NCBI RefSeq assembly: GCF_015832195.1
Contig: NC_052017.1
Span: forward strand, 47,197,652 to 47,261,651
DNA length: 64,000 nt
Source: Motacilla alba alba
Lineage: Eukaryota; Chordata; Aves; Passeriformes; Motacillidae
Reading direction: 5' to 3'
The position numbers and the translations under genes are program-made. The notes beneath the pieces are model-generated. The model was not told the DNA's origin. It searched no databases and saw nothing but the letters and a program-made list of their open reading frames with translations. Positions 1 through 11,969 of this stretch are shown in pieces. Numbering within the stretch: position 1 is the stretch's first letter; each line of letters begins with the position of its first letter.

Positions 1-1040
1 AGGAAAGGCTTTCTTCTAAAAGCTTGTAGCAAATCCTAATGCATCTTCATGACAGAATACTTCTAGAAATACAAGGAATACTAATATAATAAGTATTAAT
101 ATTATTATTAATTAAAACTAAATAAGTGTCAAATATTTTTTAATTAAGAAGATAGTCTATATAGGTTGAAAAGTAGATGAAAATCTCTCCCAGTGTTAAA
201 CTAAGCACATAATCTGGCAGAGATAAATTTTCTCATCTATTGTTTTAAAATTTTGTCAGTTAACCTGTATTTAGTATATGAATGCTCTTGAATAAAAAGT
301 TGTACATGAAAACTAATTCCCATCAACAAAAGGTAAAGTTTAGAGGGCTTACTTAAACTGCATTAAATTTGTGCATAGATATTCATCTTCAGAGCAGCAG
401 TGGCTGGAATGTAAAGGGATCAAACTAACCTGGATTCACCAGTCTCATTAAGTCTTTTCATCAAAACTATTGATCAATCCTACCAGATTAATACTGATTA
501 ATCCATGCTCCTCCACAGCTCTGGGGAATAAACTGGGCTAATGGAGCTGACAATTCTGGTTTGAATGTATAAACCTAGTTTTAGTAGATCTGACAGTAAT
601 ACAACCACTTTGGATCCAGAAGGTGAAAGCACTTGTCAACTTAAAATGTTCAGACACCTCATCAGATGTCATCCCAGTGACTCTGCTTCAAATAATTAAT
701 GACTGAAGAAGTGCAACACTGGGACTAATCAAGCAACAAGAAAACTTCAGCTCCATTATTATGCAGCACCACACATACACACTATGTCCTTCTAAAATAT
801 CTGGCTATACACATGCACCTGCCCACGCACGTATACGCCAAGTGCCATTGCAAAAGTCAAAAGCCAGGCTTAAGGGATAAGCATTAGGAGCAGCACAGCT
901 AAAGATGAAAGCAATCTGCAGGGTAACTAGGGCAAGATAAGGATTAAAGCATCTGCAGGGGGAGGGGAAGGGTGTTGATTCATTGTTAAGTGGTTAAACA
1001 CAAGCGGATAGGTAGAAATAGACTTTCAAGTAATTCGCTT

Positions 1041-1069
1041 CAAAACACACACACAGACACACTCACACT
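1041..1069 (+). repeat. CA-rich imperfect repeat
   Basis: CACACACACACA followed by GACACACTCACAC. Confidence 0.85.
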
Positions 1070-4000
1070 ATTAAGAGCAGCAGACAGAGGCTAGAAATTT
1101 CAAGGTAATCAAAGCTGGTTTATAAAATTGGCAATCTTTTAAAAAAAGCAGTGGGAGCTGTTTAACTCAAGGCCTCTGTAAGGGTTTTGATCTTACAAAA
1201 AGTCCAAGAAATAATGGGGCCTCTTTCTTCATAAAATAATTTTAGAATAATCAATAGCACAAGGCACAACAGTTGTGTAACTATCAAACCCTTGCTGCTC
1301 TGGCTAAATTACTTAATAGTTTGAGGATAATTCCTAATGAAGATGATTTTCAATGCAGCAAGAGGGGGAAAATGATCAGAAAGATGCACTGTGTAATTGC
1401 AATTTCATATCTCATTAACACTGACATCTTAATAACCTTTGGTCTCAGGCAAGCTACTTCTACAAGCCCTCCTGAATGCTGCTCTGGCTCTGGCTCTTGG
1501 ATGCCTTACATTGGGACAACTGATGAAATTTCAGTGTTCTTGCTGACTCCCCTCTTCTAACCCCCATTGTGAGAGCTGGACATGAAGCATCTCCTCACCC
1601 ACAGCAGGTCCTGGCAAAAGCCTGCTAGGCAGCAGAAAGCTGAGGTTTGCAATGCCATCAGCTGTCCCAGCATGAGCCATTCCAGTGGATGGCCATGCTC
1701 TAATACAGCCTGTGGGTCCTCAACCTCTCCGACAAACCTGCCTGAAGATTAAGGCAACAGCTGCTTTCTACATCTCTTTAGGCTTTCGAGAAATAACAGG
1801 TCAAACCTGTTAAATTAAATTCCTAAGAATTTTCTGTATTCTTACCTTAGGAAACTGTGAAGGGAAAAAACCAAACCCAAACCATTCCACACATTTTGAT
1901 ACTAGTTTTTCTTTCCTGAAAATAAAAATTATAGGAATGTGCCTATGATCCTGATTACCACACCTGTCTCTCACATGCCTTCCTAGTATCATTTCTACAG
2001 GCTAAACCATTTTTTTATCCTGTGTGCTTATTTTGAAAGATGCCTACAGCAAGTTGGATTACTTTTCAAAATAAATTAATGGCAGTTTTGCACCCAAATC
2101 CCCTAGATGTTTTTTAAAAAGAAATTTTAAAAATCTCAATCCATGTTTCACACACATAACAAAATGGACATTTTATCACTGTTATGGAGGGAAAAATACT
2201 TGGCTGCTCAAGTGGTTATGTAAATCAAAATAATTAGGCTCAACCGTTATCAGGTAACAAACAAAGGAATACAAGCTTTTACCAAGCTCATGTTTTATAT
2301 GAAAAATACCTTTGTGTAGTGGAATCTGGAAATTAATTGTTGCTTCTCTGTTACAACCAGCAACAGAGCCATCAGCTCACTGGGACTACAAGCCAAAGAA
2401 TGCACACCTTTACACAAACCACTTTCATGGGTGAAACAGAAACAAAGCTGAGCTCTAATTTTGCAAGGGAAAGCAGCAAAGAAACAATTTAATTGGGCAG
2501 GAGGTAATAGGAGAGTAGCAGCCTACTACTAAATGCAGGAGTGGTTAACTAAGTCCCTTATCTGGGCTCACAGCCTAATACTGGGCAGCTGAAAGGCCTG
2601 ACATCATTGAGGTCAACATCAAAGAGTAAGAACAGCTATTTAAATTGGAGCTGTCAAGGATAAATGGCCATGAATAAATTTAAACAGGGGAACAGAATAT
2701 ATCTAATCATCAGAAGACAAGAGCTCTGGAAAAGCCATGGGGGCCAGAATCTAAGTCTAAAATGAAGACTGATGATGTAGCAGGAAGTTTTGCCAGTACA
2801 GTGTGAACTTTATATTGCTATGGCTCCTCTTCACTGCTTCTACACTGCCCTGTTTCTTCAAGCAACCTTTCCAAGGGTAAAACTAAGCCACTGCCGAATC
2901 AAAGCAGGAGCAATTCATACCTACTTGGTGCTCAGTACAGATGAAAATGATGGAACAATCTGTGTAGCAGCTGCCCCTATTTTTCTAGATGATTTCAGAA
3001 AATGCACTTAACTGCTACACAGCAATTGACACAGATATTTTCTTTCTCGTTTTGCTGCTAAGCACTACCGAAATATTTCATTGTGGTACAGTTTCACTGC
3101 ATCATTAAAAGGGGTCAGCCTTATTGATTTCAAATCCCTTGCTTTCCAAGAACAAGAAATAGCTTTGTAACCCTAGTATCAGAGTTACACTATGTCTGAA
3201 AATTAATTTTCATTAAAGAAAAACAAGGTGTGAATTTTAAACTGTAAATATTCTTGAATAAATCCAAGTGTGGATACTCTTACTATGGAGCATGACTAAA
3301 TCCACTTTAAGGTACATTAAGCATGGGAAACTAGCCCAGAGGAACTATTACATACTGAAGATGTGATTAGAATTACCTTTTTTCCCTTGTTCTCCATTTA
3401 TTAAATTCCTGGTTTTGTTCATTTCATGGCAATTTCCTCAAACAGGCTACTTTTCCTAAAAGCCCAGGCATCACTATGCTGGAAAAACACCACTCTCCAA
3501 TCAATTTGGTTTGGCTACAATTTAGCACTGCAATGCAGAAGTCAATTAATAGAGCTTTTTAATGGGATTTTAAAAATTTATTATGTCATCCTGTACTTGT
3601 AGTAACTTGTTTTTTAAATTAGCATTTGGTTCTTTTAAGTATCTTTAGTCAAGAAGACAGGAAGTGGATGATGAGAAGTGTTGTAGTTTAGTTCATGATA
3701 TCAAGCTCTGTGGGGTATTTTATTGTTCTCATTTCACTAGATCTTTTCCCATTAATACATGGGGGAAAAATAGTCAGGATGTTGGATAACTACACTCATA
3801 GAACACTTCTGTAAACACTTTACCTTCAAAACATATGAGCAAGCCAGCTTCCAGAACTATTGGTTTCACATCCTCAACAATGGCTCTGGTATCTTTTTCA
3901 CTACAAGTCCCAAATTCAATAATTTCTATTACTAAATTGTATTATCTTACATACTACTGGCTGGAAATCAAAATATTATTCTTGAGGAAATCAAAATAGT

Positions 4001-4456
4001 AATATCTGAGTACCTCCATGTAAACTGAAGTTTCTATTGGCAGGATTTAACTCCCAAAGTTAGATAAAATTTTAGTCACAGACACATTCTTTACTAATGT
4101 ATTCACTGATGTGATACATCTACATTGACCAATTAGGATCCTCTTAATAACTATTTTAATAAGGATCAAGTGGGTAAAACCTTGTTCTCATGTGTAAACA
4201 AAGCTAAACTGTGTAAAAAAATAATTTAGGTCATCAGTCAGATCAGGCTCTAAAACAAGGGTGCAATGCAACTGTAAGTCAGGATTTCAGTACTGTCCTG
4301 AGGACAAACTTAATCCATAGAAGTCTACAGGGTAATAGAATTTGGAAACAGAGAGGTGCTGAAAGATTATAACTATCCTTCCACAAAGAAATATTTTCAC
4401 AGTAGTGAGGAAATGTCATCTAAAAGGACAGGAGATACCGTGCCTCAGCAGGGGTG

Positions 4457-5300
4457 ATCATAGAATCACAGAATTTCTAGGGTTGGAAGGTATTTCTGAA
4501 AATCATCTGGTCCAACCTGCCAAGGCAGGGTCACCTGGAGCAGGTTACTCAGGAACACATCTAGGTGGGGTTGGAATGTCTCCAGAGAGGGAGACTCCGT
4601 GAACTCCCTGGGCAGCTGTTCAGTGCTCTGCCACCCTCAATGTAAAGCTGTTCATCACATTGAGGTGAACTTCTTGTGTTTTAGCTTATTGCCACTGCTT
4701 CTTGTTCTGTTGCTGGGAGCCATGGGAAAAAATCTGGCACCATCCTCTTGGCACCTGCCTTTGAGATATTTATCTGCATGAACGAGATTTCCTCTCAGTC
4801 TTCTCCACACTAAACAGGCCCAGCTCCTGCAGTCTCTCCTCTTCAGAGAGATGTTCCAGAGCCCTAATTATCTCTGCAGCCTTCCAGTGGACCTGACCCA
4901 GGAGCTCCACACCTTTCTGGTACTGAGGAGGCCAGACCTGGACACAGCACTGCAGATGTGGCTTCACTGCAGAGCAGAAGGAGAGGACCACTTCCCTCGA
5001 CCTGCTGGCCTCAGTCTCCTCAGGATATCATTGGCCCTCCTGGCCCCAAGTGCGCTGCCAGCCCATGGTCAAGTTTTTATCCTCCAGGACTCCCAAATCC
5101 TTCTCTCCAGAGCTGCTCTCTACTTGGTCAGTCCCCAATGTGTTCTGGTGCTTGGGGGTATTCCTCCCCATGTGCAGGACCATACACTTCACTTACTTGA
5201 ATCTCATCACATTTCTCGCTACCCAATTGTCCAGCCTTTAACAGTCCTGCTGAATGGCAGCAGAGCCTTCAGGTCATGTTGCCAAGATGATGCTGCCAAG
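4457..5300 (-). mobile_element. CR1 LINE, 3' part, minus orientation
   Basis: Reading the minus strand, this is the 3' end of a CR1 non-LTR retroposon. The element end is at the low-coordinate side, where the complement of 4457-4474 gives the family's ATTCTGTGATTCTATGAT tail. The translation of the complement of about 4780-4980 gives the C-terminal ORF2 motif VKPHLQCCVQVWPPQYQK followed by LEHLSEEERLQELGLFS, both diagnostic of CR1. The copy is 5'-truncated, as is usual, and diverged. It lies in intron 7 in the same direction as ELMO1. The 5' limit is approximate. Confidence 0.93.
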
Positions 5301-6278
5301 AATTCCATAAGCTTCATGGCACTTTAACAATTTTCCTCAAAATCTAAACTTTTCTATTATGAAACAAGTTACTTTGTATTAGGTTAAGAAACTGAACTTA
5401 GAAGAAGGATTTAAATTTCCTGCCAAATTTATTCTTACTGTATAATTTATTTATTAGGCAATGATTTAAAAATAAATATTTTGGAACTTGGTTAACAGCA
5501 GATTTGTGAAAGTATGATTTAGCACAGGTTTGGATGGGGAACTGCATTTCCTGCATGATAAATCACATCAAGCTCTCAGAATGACAGACATATGCTTAAT
5601 TGATTATTCTCTTGCTTCCTTGGGTTTTAGCTATACTTGACATGTCAAATTTGCAAGCCAGTCAAGATATTACAACATCTCTTGGGATTCAAATTTATCA
5701 AAGCCTGCGCTTAACTCTAAGCAAACAGAAGCATTCTGTTCAAAATCATCAGGGAAACAGGCAGGGAAATTCTGATATGAGCCCATTTACTATTTTGCAG
5801 TTTTCCTTTATACAGCTATCTGCAACAACTAGCATTACTTGGGGCCAGCAAATAATAGTAATTCAAACTGGGACAATGACCTTACTTTTCATCTCACTAA
5901 CACTGACCATTAAAATTGCCTACTATCAATCACATAAGCCAATGAAATTCAAGAGGGGAATTGGGAAAGATTGGGAAATTATTTTTTTTTTCTGAAATTA
6001 GAAAAGAAAATAGAACAAAAGCTTTACTTCAGAAATAGTAAAAGCCCCTGCTGAAGTTACAGAAATGAAGCACTCATTCCATAGGCAAAGCAAAAAAAAA
6101 AAAAAGGCTTCATCAGAAAATTTTAACAGACATCAAAGAGCAGAAAACAGAGAAGATTGAAGACTTGCTGATGCATATGCACAGTTGTATTTACATATAA
6201 AGATTAGCACAAGGGCCTGAACTCAGTCATGCAAAAGAAGAGGTAGTATGCAAGGTGATGATCTAATCAAGTTCTTAC

Positions 6279-6314
6279 CAGGGCTTCATTATCTTCTGCA
6301 ATTTCTGATATCGT
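6279..6314 (-). CDS. ELMO1: ELMO1 exon 7, 36-base microexon (Glu138 last base to residue 149 plus two bases of 150)
   Basis: A 36-base exon: A completing GA+A (Glu138), then RYQKLQKIMKP, then TG of codon 150, expected to become Cys. This exactly continues the previous exon and matches ELMO1 residues 139-150. The acceptor is TTTTAATTTTGCAG (AG at the complement of 6315-6316) and the donor GTAAGA (complement of 6273-6278). The phase is the same at both ends, so including or skipping it leaves the frame intact. From memory ELMO2 lacks an equivalent of most of this segment, so it marks the gene as ELMO1. The exon is short enough to be missed by gene finders. Confidence 0.93.
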
Positions 6315-9300
6315 CTGCAAAATTAAAACTTGCAGGTGAGGAAAAACACTTTAAAACATCTGTACTCTATTTACTGCATACAATCCCCCCGTACTTGAGC
6401 CATAAATTTCACAGATATGCATACAATAAGAGACAGTAAATTGCTAACAATTTGCTATGAACAGAAGCAGTTCAGTAACTCGTAATGAACACTCCAAATC
6501 TATTTCAAATATTTGTTCAGAATACTTGTGTTAACTTCTGTTAGGAAAAAAAACATATCTAGACAATCTAATTTAGTAAAACGTGTAAAAAGCCTTTGAT
6601 ACAAAACAATAAAGGTTTACACCTTAAGCATCTTCTGTACTGTTTCAACGACATGTAACCCATTGCCTGGAGAACTTTTTTAGTTACTTGTAGTGTCCAC
6701 TACTAATACTGATGTCAGAGTCATCAGCATTATTGAAAGTTGTATAGCTAGGATGGTAAATGGTAAAAATGGCACCAAAGATAGATACCCTCTTTTTAAA
6801 ACACCACTTAAACATATAAAAAAGAACAGAGCTAGAAAGAAATTTAAAAACCCAATCTGTCTCTTTCTTTACCATTTCTTGTGCCGCCAAATCTATTTCA
6901 TAGTTTTATTTCAGAGGCTTGGCTGCAGTTCCACACTGGGCAGAATAGTGTTAAAAAGGACAAAAAAGAGGTTCCACTTTGCTTTCTGCACCTTCTCCCA
7001 GGTCTTCCCTTTTGCACTTTCCCTCACAGCAAGCTGCACAGCAGTGTCATTCAGCTCAGAAGAGCTCTAGGACTACAAACTCTCCAATCACTGATTCAAT
7101 TCTCTAATTCTCTCCCAGAATGCAGCTACAGTTTTGGGGCTTTTTTCCCTTTTGGTAAAACAGTAATTCCTCCCAGCTTTTCAAGAGGAACCAGTCTCAA
7201 GGAGGGCAGCTTTTGGGTTGGCTTGTGTGAATGTCAGTGGAGAAACCACAGGAATAGTGGTTTGAAGTCCTCTGCCAGCTGTGAGCTGCAATACTCATGC
7301 CTGAAGATGAGTACCAGCACAGTTTACCCTGTATCCAAACACAGACTGGGCTACAGCCTAACTCAAATCAGAGAAATGACAAGATTTTCTCCTTGGATTT
7401 CATGCCCTTGGATCTTTTATGCTACAACATCTATCTGTGTAGCCAATAATAATGAGTAAACAAAAAACATCCTGATGATCAGACAGCCTTAACAAGTGGG
7501 GGAAAATACCCTCAACATGCTTTTATGAGCAGTAAAATTCAAAACAGTTTCCATAGTAGGAGATCCAAGCTTCAGCAGAATGTCACTCCTGTGCTTCTGC
7601 AAACTAAATGCTTCCATGCTGTGGCAAATTCTGCTAAAACACCAAGAATAATTGCCACAATAAACGGGTTTTGTCATCTCCCAAATGTGCATGGATCCTT
7701 GCAACTTTCTGCAATATGTCAGCCAAACTTCACAGCACTCTTCACAGGGCAGTTTTTAAAATAGCTGCTTTCTTCCAGGTGCTGACTTCAGCTAAGCAGC
7801 AAACAAACTTGAAATTAGGGCTGTGTTTTTCTGATAGAGAAACAAGTGTGGTGTTTGAGAACTGGTAGCACTTCAAAGGACAGACTCTGTTTTGCCAGAG
7901 ATTTCTCACAACAGGCTCTAATCAGGACATTTTCTCCACGACTGAGACAGGGATTACAGAACAAACATCTGAGTCCTAAAACAAAACATTTAGACAGCAA
8001 CTCTCTTAGCATTTACAGAACTCTTATCCACCCTGCTGAGTTAAGCAGCAATCAGTTAACCTGAGGTCAAAAAGTATGCAAAGTAAAAGAAAATATAATA
8101 ATGTAGAGAAATAATTGAATTATATAAGATATTTCTGGTGAAGCAATACAAAGACAAAATTTTGACTTCAGAGGAAAGATAGCCATTGTATTAAACCAAA
8201 CAACTTCCACTGATTTTTCTTGCTTTGGTGTCACTAGAGCAGCAATCAATCTAAGACATCACATGTTGTAGCGACACATGATTATAGATTGACTTTTACC
8301 ACTGAAGATGTGGATGGAGGCTGTTCTCTAAAGCAACACATGCTATTTTCATCCATCATAAAACCAAAACATAATAGAGAAGGAACTGGAATGAGCAGGA
8401 GTTCCTCTCGTATTTACACACAGACCATGCAAAAGTCACCAAGGAGGAGTCCCCAAGCTGATTCTTCCAGCAAGTCAGCATGGAAAGAAACTAAGTACAA
8501 TCTGCCACTTCCATCAGCTTTCCTCTTTCTATATATACATAACTTTTTTTCTTCAGAGGGCTGACTCTGTGGTAGCAACCAAACAGCTCTGTAGAGCCCT
8601 TCTTGGTGAGTTACCAAGGTAGGGTCAAAAATGCTGAAAGCCTTACTGATCTAGACACTGTAATTAGCTCAATACTTATATTTTTCTTTTTTTTCTTTTT
8701 TTTTTTCCCCAAAAAAAGCATCCCTCAATTGCACTTGCACAGATGGGAACAAAACCACGGCCAAAAAGCAAATGTTATAAGGGCAAATTAAATAGCAATT
8801 GTGAAAGGCTGAGATTCTATAGTGGTGAAAGACAAACCCAGCAATTTTTACACAGGCAGGAAACTCAAAATAGATGCCAGCCTAATGCAAAATAACATGA
8901 ATGCCAAGTTACCAGGTTAAACATTTTTCTACCGTAATATATTTCCTCTGTGGCCTCAAAGGAACTTTGTGATACACTTCCAAATGAATTCTAAGGAGCA
9001 GCAGCGAGTTCTCTTCAGACTTTTTCAAGCACACAGACTTACTACTTACTCAAATACTGCAGGTCACACCTTGAGCAGCTTCCAGCAGAGACCAGCTTAG
9101 CAGGGACCTGACTAGATCAACTCCTATCTGTTCATGTGCCAAAACTGCTGTACAAAGACTAAAGATACCCCAAATATAAACCCAAGCTGGAGTAACACAC
9201 AGTCCACAGGAAGGGCTTATCTGAACGGGGGGAATAAACTAAAATGTCCCATTATGGAAGCCAGTGTGGAGCCACTGTAGCTTATAGTACCAAGAACTAA

Positions 9301-10202
9301 AGCAGTCACACCACTTCAGCACAACAATTGTTTCTAAGCCTGCACTGTTTGAACACGAGCAGAATTGTGTAAGAGTATACCACTGAGGATAAAAGCTTTT
9401 AATGCAGTATGACCCCAGAGAGGGCCACTGTTACCAAAGGTGGAAGATACTCACAAAAACTTCCTCCTCTACGGAAACACTGATGGGATGATGGATGAAT
9501 GACCTGCCAACCACATTAAAGCACCATTTGGCTATTGCTTTTCAGGCAAACACAAGGATAACACACATTCTAGATAACAGGCAGGGTAAAGAAAAATCCA
9601 AGAGTACAAATTTCTGCCTTCTCTTTGTAACAGGTGGGGCTATCACAAGCATATGACATCTGGGAAACACGTTGACCTGGAATAATTTACAAAATTACTA
9701 TTACTATTAAGTTACACAGCAGACCTCAGTCTCTCACAGCCACCACAACATCCCACAGCTATACACAGCCCAAAAGACGAAAACATCCTGGAAAGTTGCA
9801 GAAGTGGAGATTTTAACCTCTTCCCCTTATTTTTCTTGGTTTTTCAAATACTACAGTTTTGGCTGGAGTTAACAAAAAATAAAAAATTTATTTTGCCCAC
9901 CTTCACACTCTGAAGAATATTTGGAAATATAAATCCACTGCTGGAGTTGCTCTTTTTATAACATTTTACAAAAGTGGTTGCCAAACAAGACCCAGTAAAA
10001 CTGCCTCCTCTCCTCATCCCTCTTCCTATCAACAGGGTGTTGATATCACCATTTAAAAGGGGTCATTTAAATGCTAATATTCCCAAACACAGGCAAAGTA
10101 AAAAGGAAATCAAGCCTGGAGAAATAGCATTTAGGATGGGGAGACCAGCAACTCTCCCTCTCTTCCCTCCAAAATGTGATCTTTGACAGTTCCACCTTCA
10201 GA

Positions 10203-10348
10203 TGACCTTGAGATTGGCTCACTTGGTTAAAGCACTGCGTTAGTAACACAGAGGCTGTGGGTTTAATCCCCGTAGGGGCCATTCACTCAAGAATTGGACT
10301 CGATGATCCTTCTGGGTCCCTTCCAAGTGAGACGATTCCATGATCTTA
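10203..10348 (+). mobile_element. tRNA-Ile/CR1 chimeric SINE (TguSINE1-like)
   Basis: The first 75 bases or so resemble tRNA-Ile, with a box A at 10215-10226 (TGGCTCACTTGG) and a box B at 10260-10270 (GGTTTAATCCC, with the TTCGA of the T loop decayed to TTTAA), ending CGTAGGGGCCA. This is followed with only a short spacer by a CR1-type 3' tail, GAATTGGACTCGATGATCC then GGGTCCCTTCCAA, ending in a GATTCCATGATC terminus. That layout, RNA polymerase III head plus a LINE tail used for mobilisation by CR1, is the one I know for TguSINE1 of songbirds. It is inserted in ELMO1 intron 6 opposite to the gene. Exact ends and target-site duplication could not be fixed. Confidence 0.85.
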
Positions 10349-10799
10349 TCTAAAGCCCACAGTGTGTGCTTTGCATATGTAAAAGATGTAAGAAAAATTG
10401 TACTTGTGTGTGCTGAGAGGGAGGGTGTAATCCAAGCCTGAAGACTGATGGGGAAACAAACCCAAAATAGAACAAGCAGGAGAAAAGTAAACCAACAAAA
10501 AAAGCCACTCCAGGAAAAAGTCCTACTCCACCTTCTTTCTTTATGGAAACTGCACTGAAAAATGGAGTTGCAGTCCTTTCTCATTCTCCTGCCATTACCA
10601 TCTCCACAGTGCTATAGTAGGATTACCTGATTTTATACACTCTTTTGGATTTCTGCCTCATAGACAATAGTCACCCTCTCCCGACATTACAGAAGCACTA
10701 AAAAATGAAGATTACGTAAAACCCCTGTTGGACAAGAATTGATTTTGGCAGCAATGTCAGATTAAGTAATCTATGCTTCCAGGTGAAGCTTCACAGGAA

Positions 10800-10930
10800 T
10801 AGTTGAGCCTGTTTAAAACCCTGTGCTGTCAAAAATGCAAATTAATTTCCTCCCTCCATTGGCTGACTGAGTTTCTGACAGTTTAGCAAATTGAATTGCA
10901 TCACTGAGGAGTCAAATAAGCATTGGAGCT
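10800..10930. promoter_or_regulatory. Candidate intronic enhancer (motif cluster)
   Basis: Within about 80 bases there are a MEIS/TGIF-type CTGTCA (10826-10831), an octamer ATGCAAAT (10835-10842) running into TAAT, a CCATTGG (10856-10862), a TGACAG (10876-10881) and ATTGCATCA (10895-10903), the reverse complement of a C/EBP-ATF composite site. The sequence is non-repetitive. Enhancer function is inference from motif density only. Confidence 0.25.
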
Positions 10931-11937
10931 GAACAAGAAAGAGAGCAGGTACTACACAGCCAGTAGCCAGGAAGGGTGGAAAAGGGCTACTTTATATAGT
11001 GGTAAAAACCTACTAGCTTAGTATTCTTCCTATCTTCTGAAAATTCATTTTCCATTTATCTAGCAAGTTGGGCTTTCACAACAGTTTTCTGGGGCAATGG
11101 TGTGAGCTCAGTCAGGGAACTAAACTGGGTTAAGGAATATTGTATTAAAAGTAGCCTCTACTGTCACTCTTCATAACCTACACCAGTTTTCCAGTCCAGC
11201 TTGGTAGAAACAGTACTGGTATAACTCTCCAGATGAAGCAGGACAGGAACAAGTTACTGTGAGCAAGAGCAGCTTAAACGTTTTGACAGCACTGCTGAAA
11301 TACTCATCAGACTGGGATGGAAAAAACCACCAGCAGGTATTTGAGCAACTGTCCCAAAAAGTGTGCTGAAGTTGGAAGAACTCCAAACCAATCTGTCTTC
11401 AGTTTTCCAGTGGACTGGTATACAGTATTATCTCTATAAGACAAGCCAAGAGCTAAAATTTCACTGAACAATGCAATTTGTCCTTAAAGCATGCACAATT
11501 GATCTCCCAGAGACTTCCAGCTGTACAGCAGCCAAGCCTGCAACTGCATGGCTCCTCTTAGTCAAGACACAAAACCCATACAAATATACATTTATTTAGA
11601 AGCTTACATGAACTTGATCTAGCTGCATTTATTATTTCCAATAGGAAGATGGCAAAATTTAACAACTAAAATTAAAAGCAAGGTGCTTTTTTCTCCAATC
11701 TGCATATTAAGCAACTCTCTTACAATTAAAACTATCTGCTAACCGGGCTATCTGCTACCTTGTCTTAGCAGCATCAACTAGCATGTTCCTGTGCCATGGC
11801 TGTATGACAATAAAGACAATAAAGCTGTTCAGCACAGCCTCATCGATGAAGCAGATGTCTGGAGAACAATCTTCTCAACAGCAGCATAAACAATTCTGTT
11901 CTGGTTACTGTCAAGACAGCTAGGCTTAGCATAGTGT

Positions 11938-11940
<3 letters not shown>

Positions 11941-11969
<29 letters not shown>
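11941..11969 (+). repeat. Poly-T run, 29 bases
   Basis: Twenty-nine consecutive T residues in intron 6, an A run on the ELMO1 sense strand. No associated element was recognised. Confidence 0.95.

Larger units (their letters stand above)
1..6278 (-). other. ELMO1 intron 7 (partial)
   Basis: AT-rich intron downstream of exon 7. It contains one CR1 element at about 4457-5300 and a short CA-rich stretch at 1041-1069. I looked on the minus strand for the next ELMO1 exon (the one encoding FGDMLSFTLTAF) and did not find it, so it should lie before position 1. Apart from a conserved-element candidate at 2560-2720, I recognise nothing else. Confidence 0.85.

Noticed and set aside
4851..5327. A 158-codon plus-strand open frame
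   Set aside because: It is the antisense of a CR1 3' end; the minus-strand reading gives the real ORF2 C-terminal motifs.
6881..7459. A 192-codon plus-strand open frame, the longest in the window
   Set aside because: No recognisable domain or promoter, Ser/Phe-rich composition typical of chance frames; it overlaps another chance frame and lies inside intron 6.
10203..10278. A tRNA-Ile gene
   Set aside because: The T loop has lost TTCGA, the acceptor stem does not pair well, the anticodon position reads AGT rather than AAT, and a CR1-type tail follows instead of a Pol III terminator. It is the head of a SINE.
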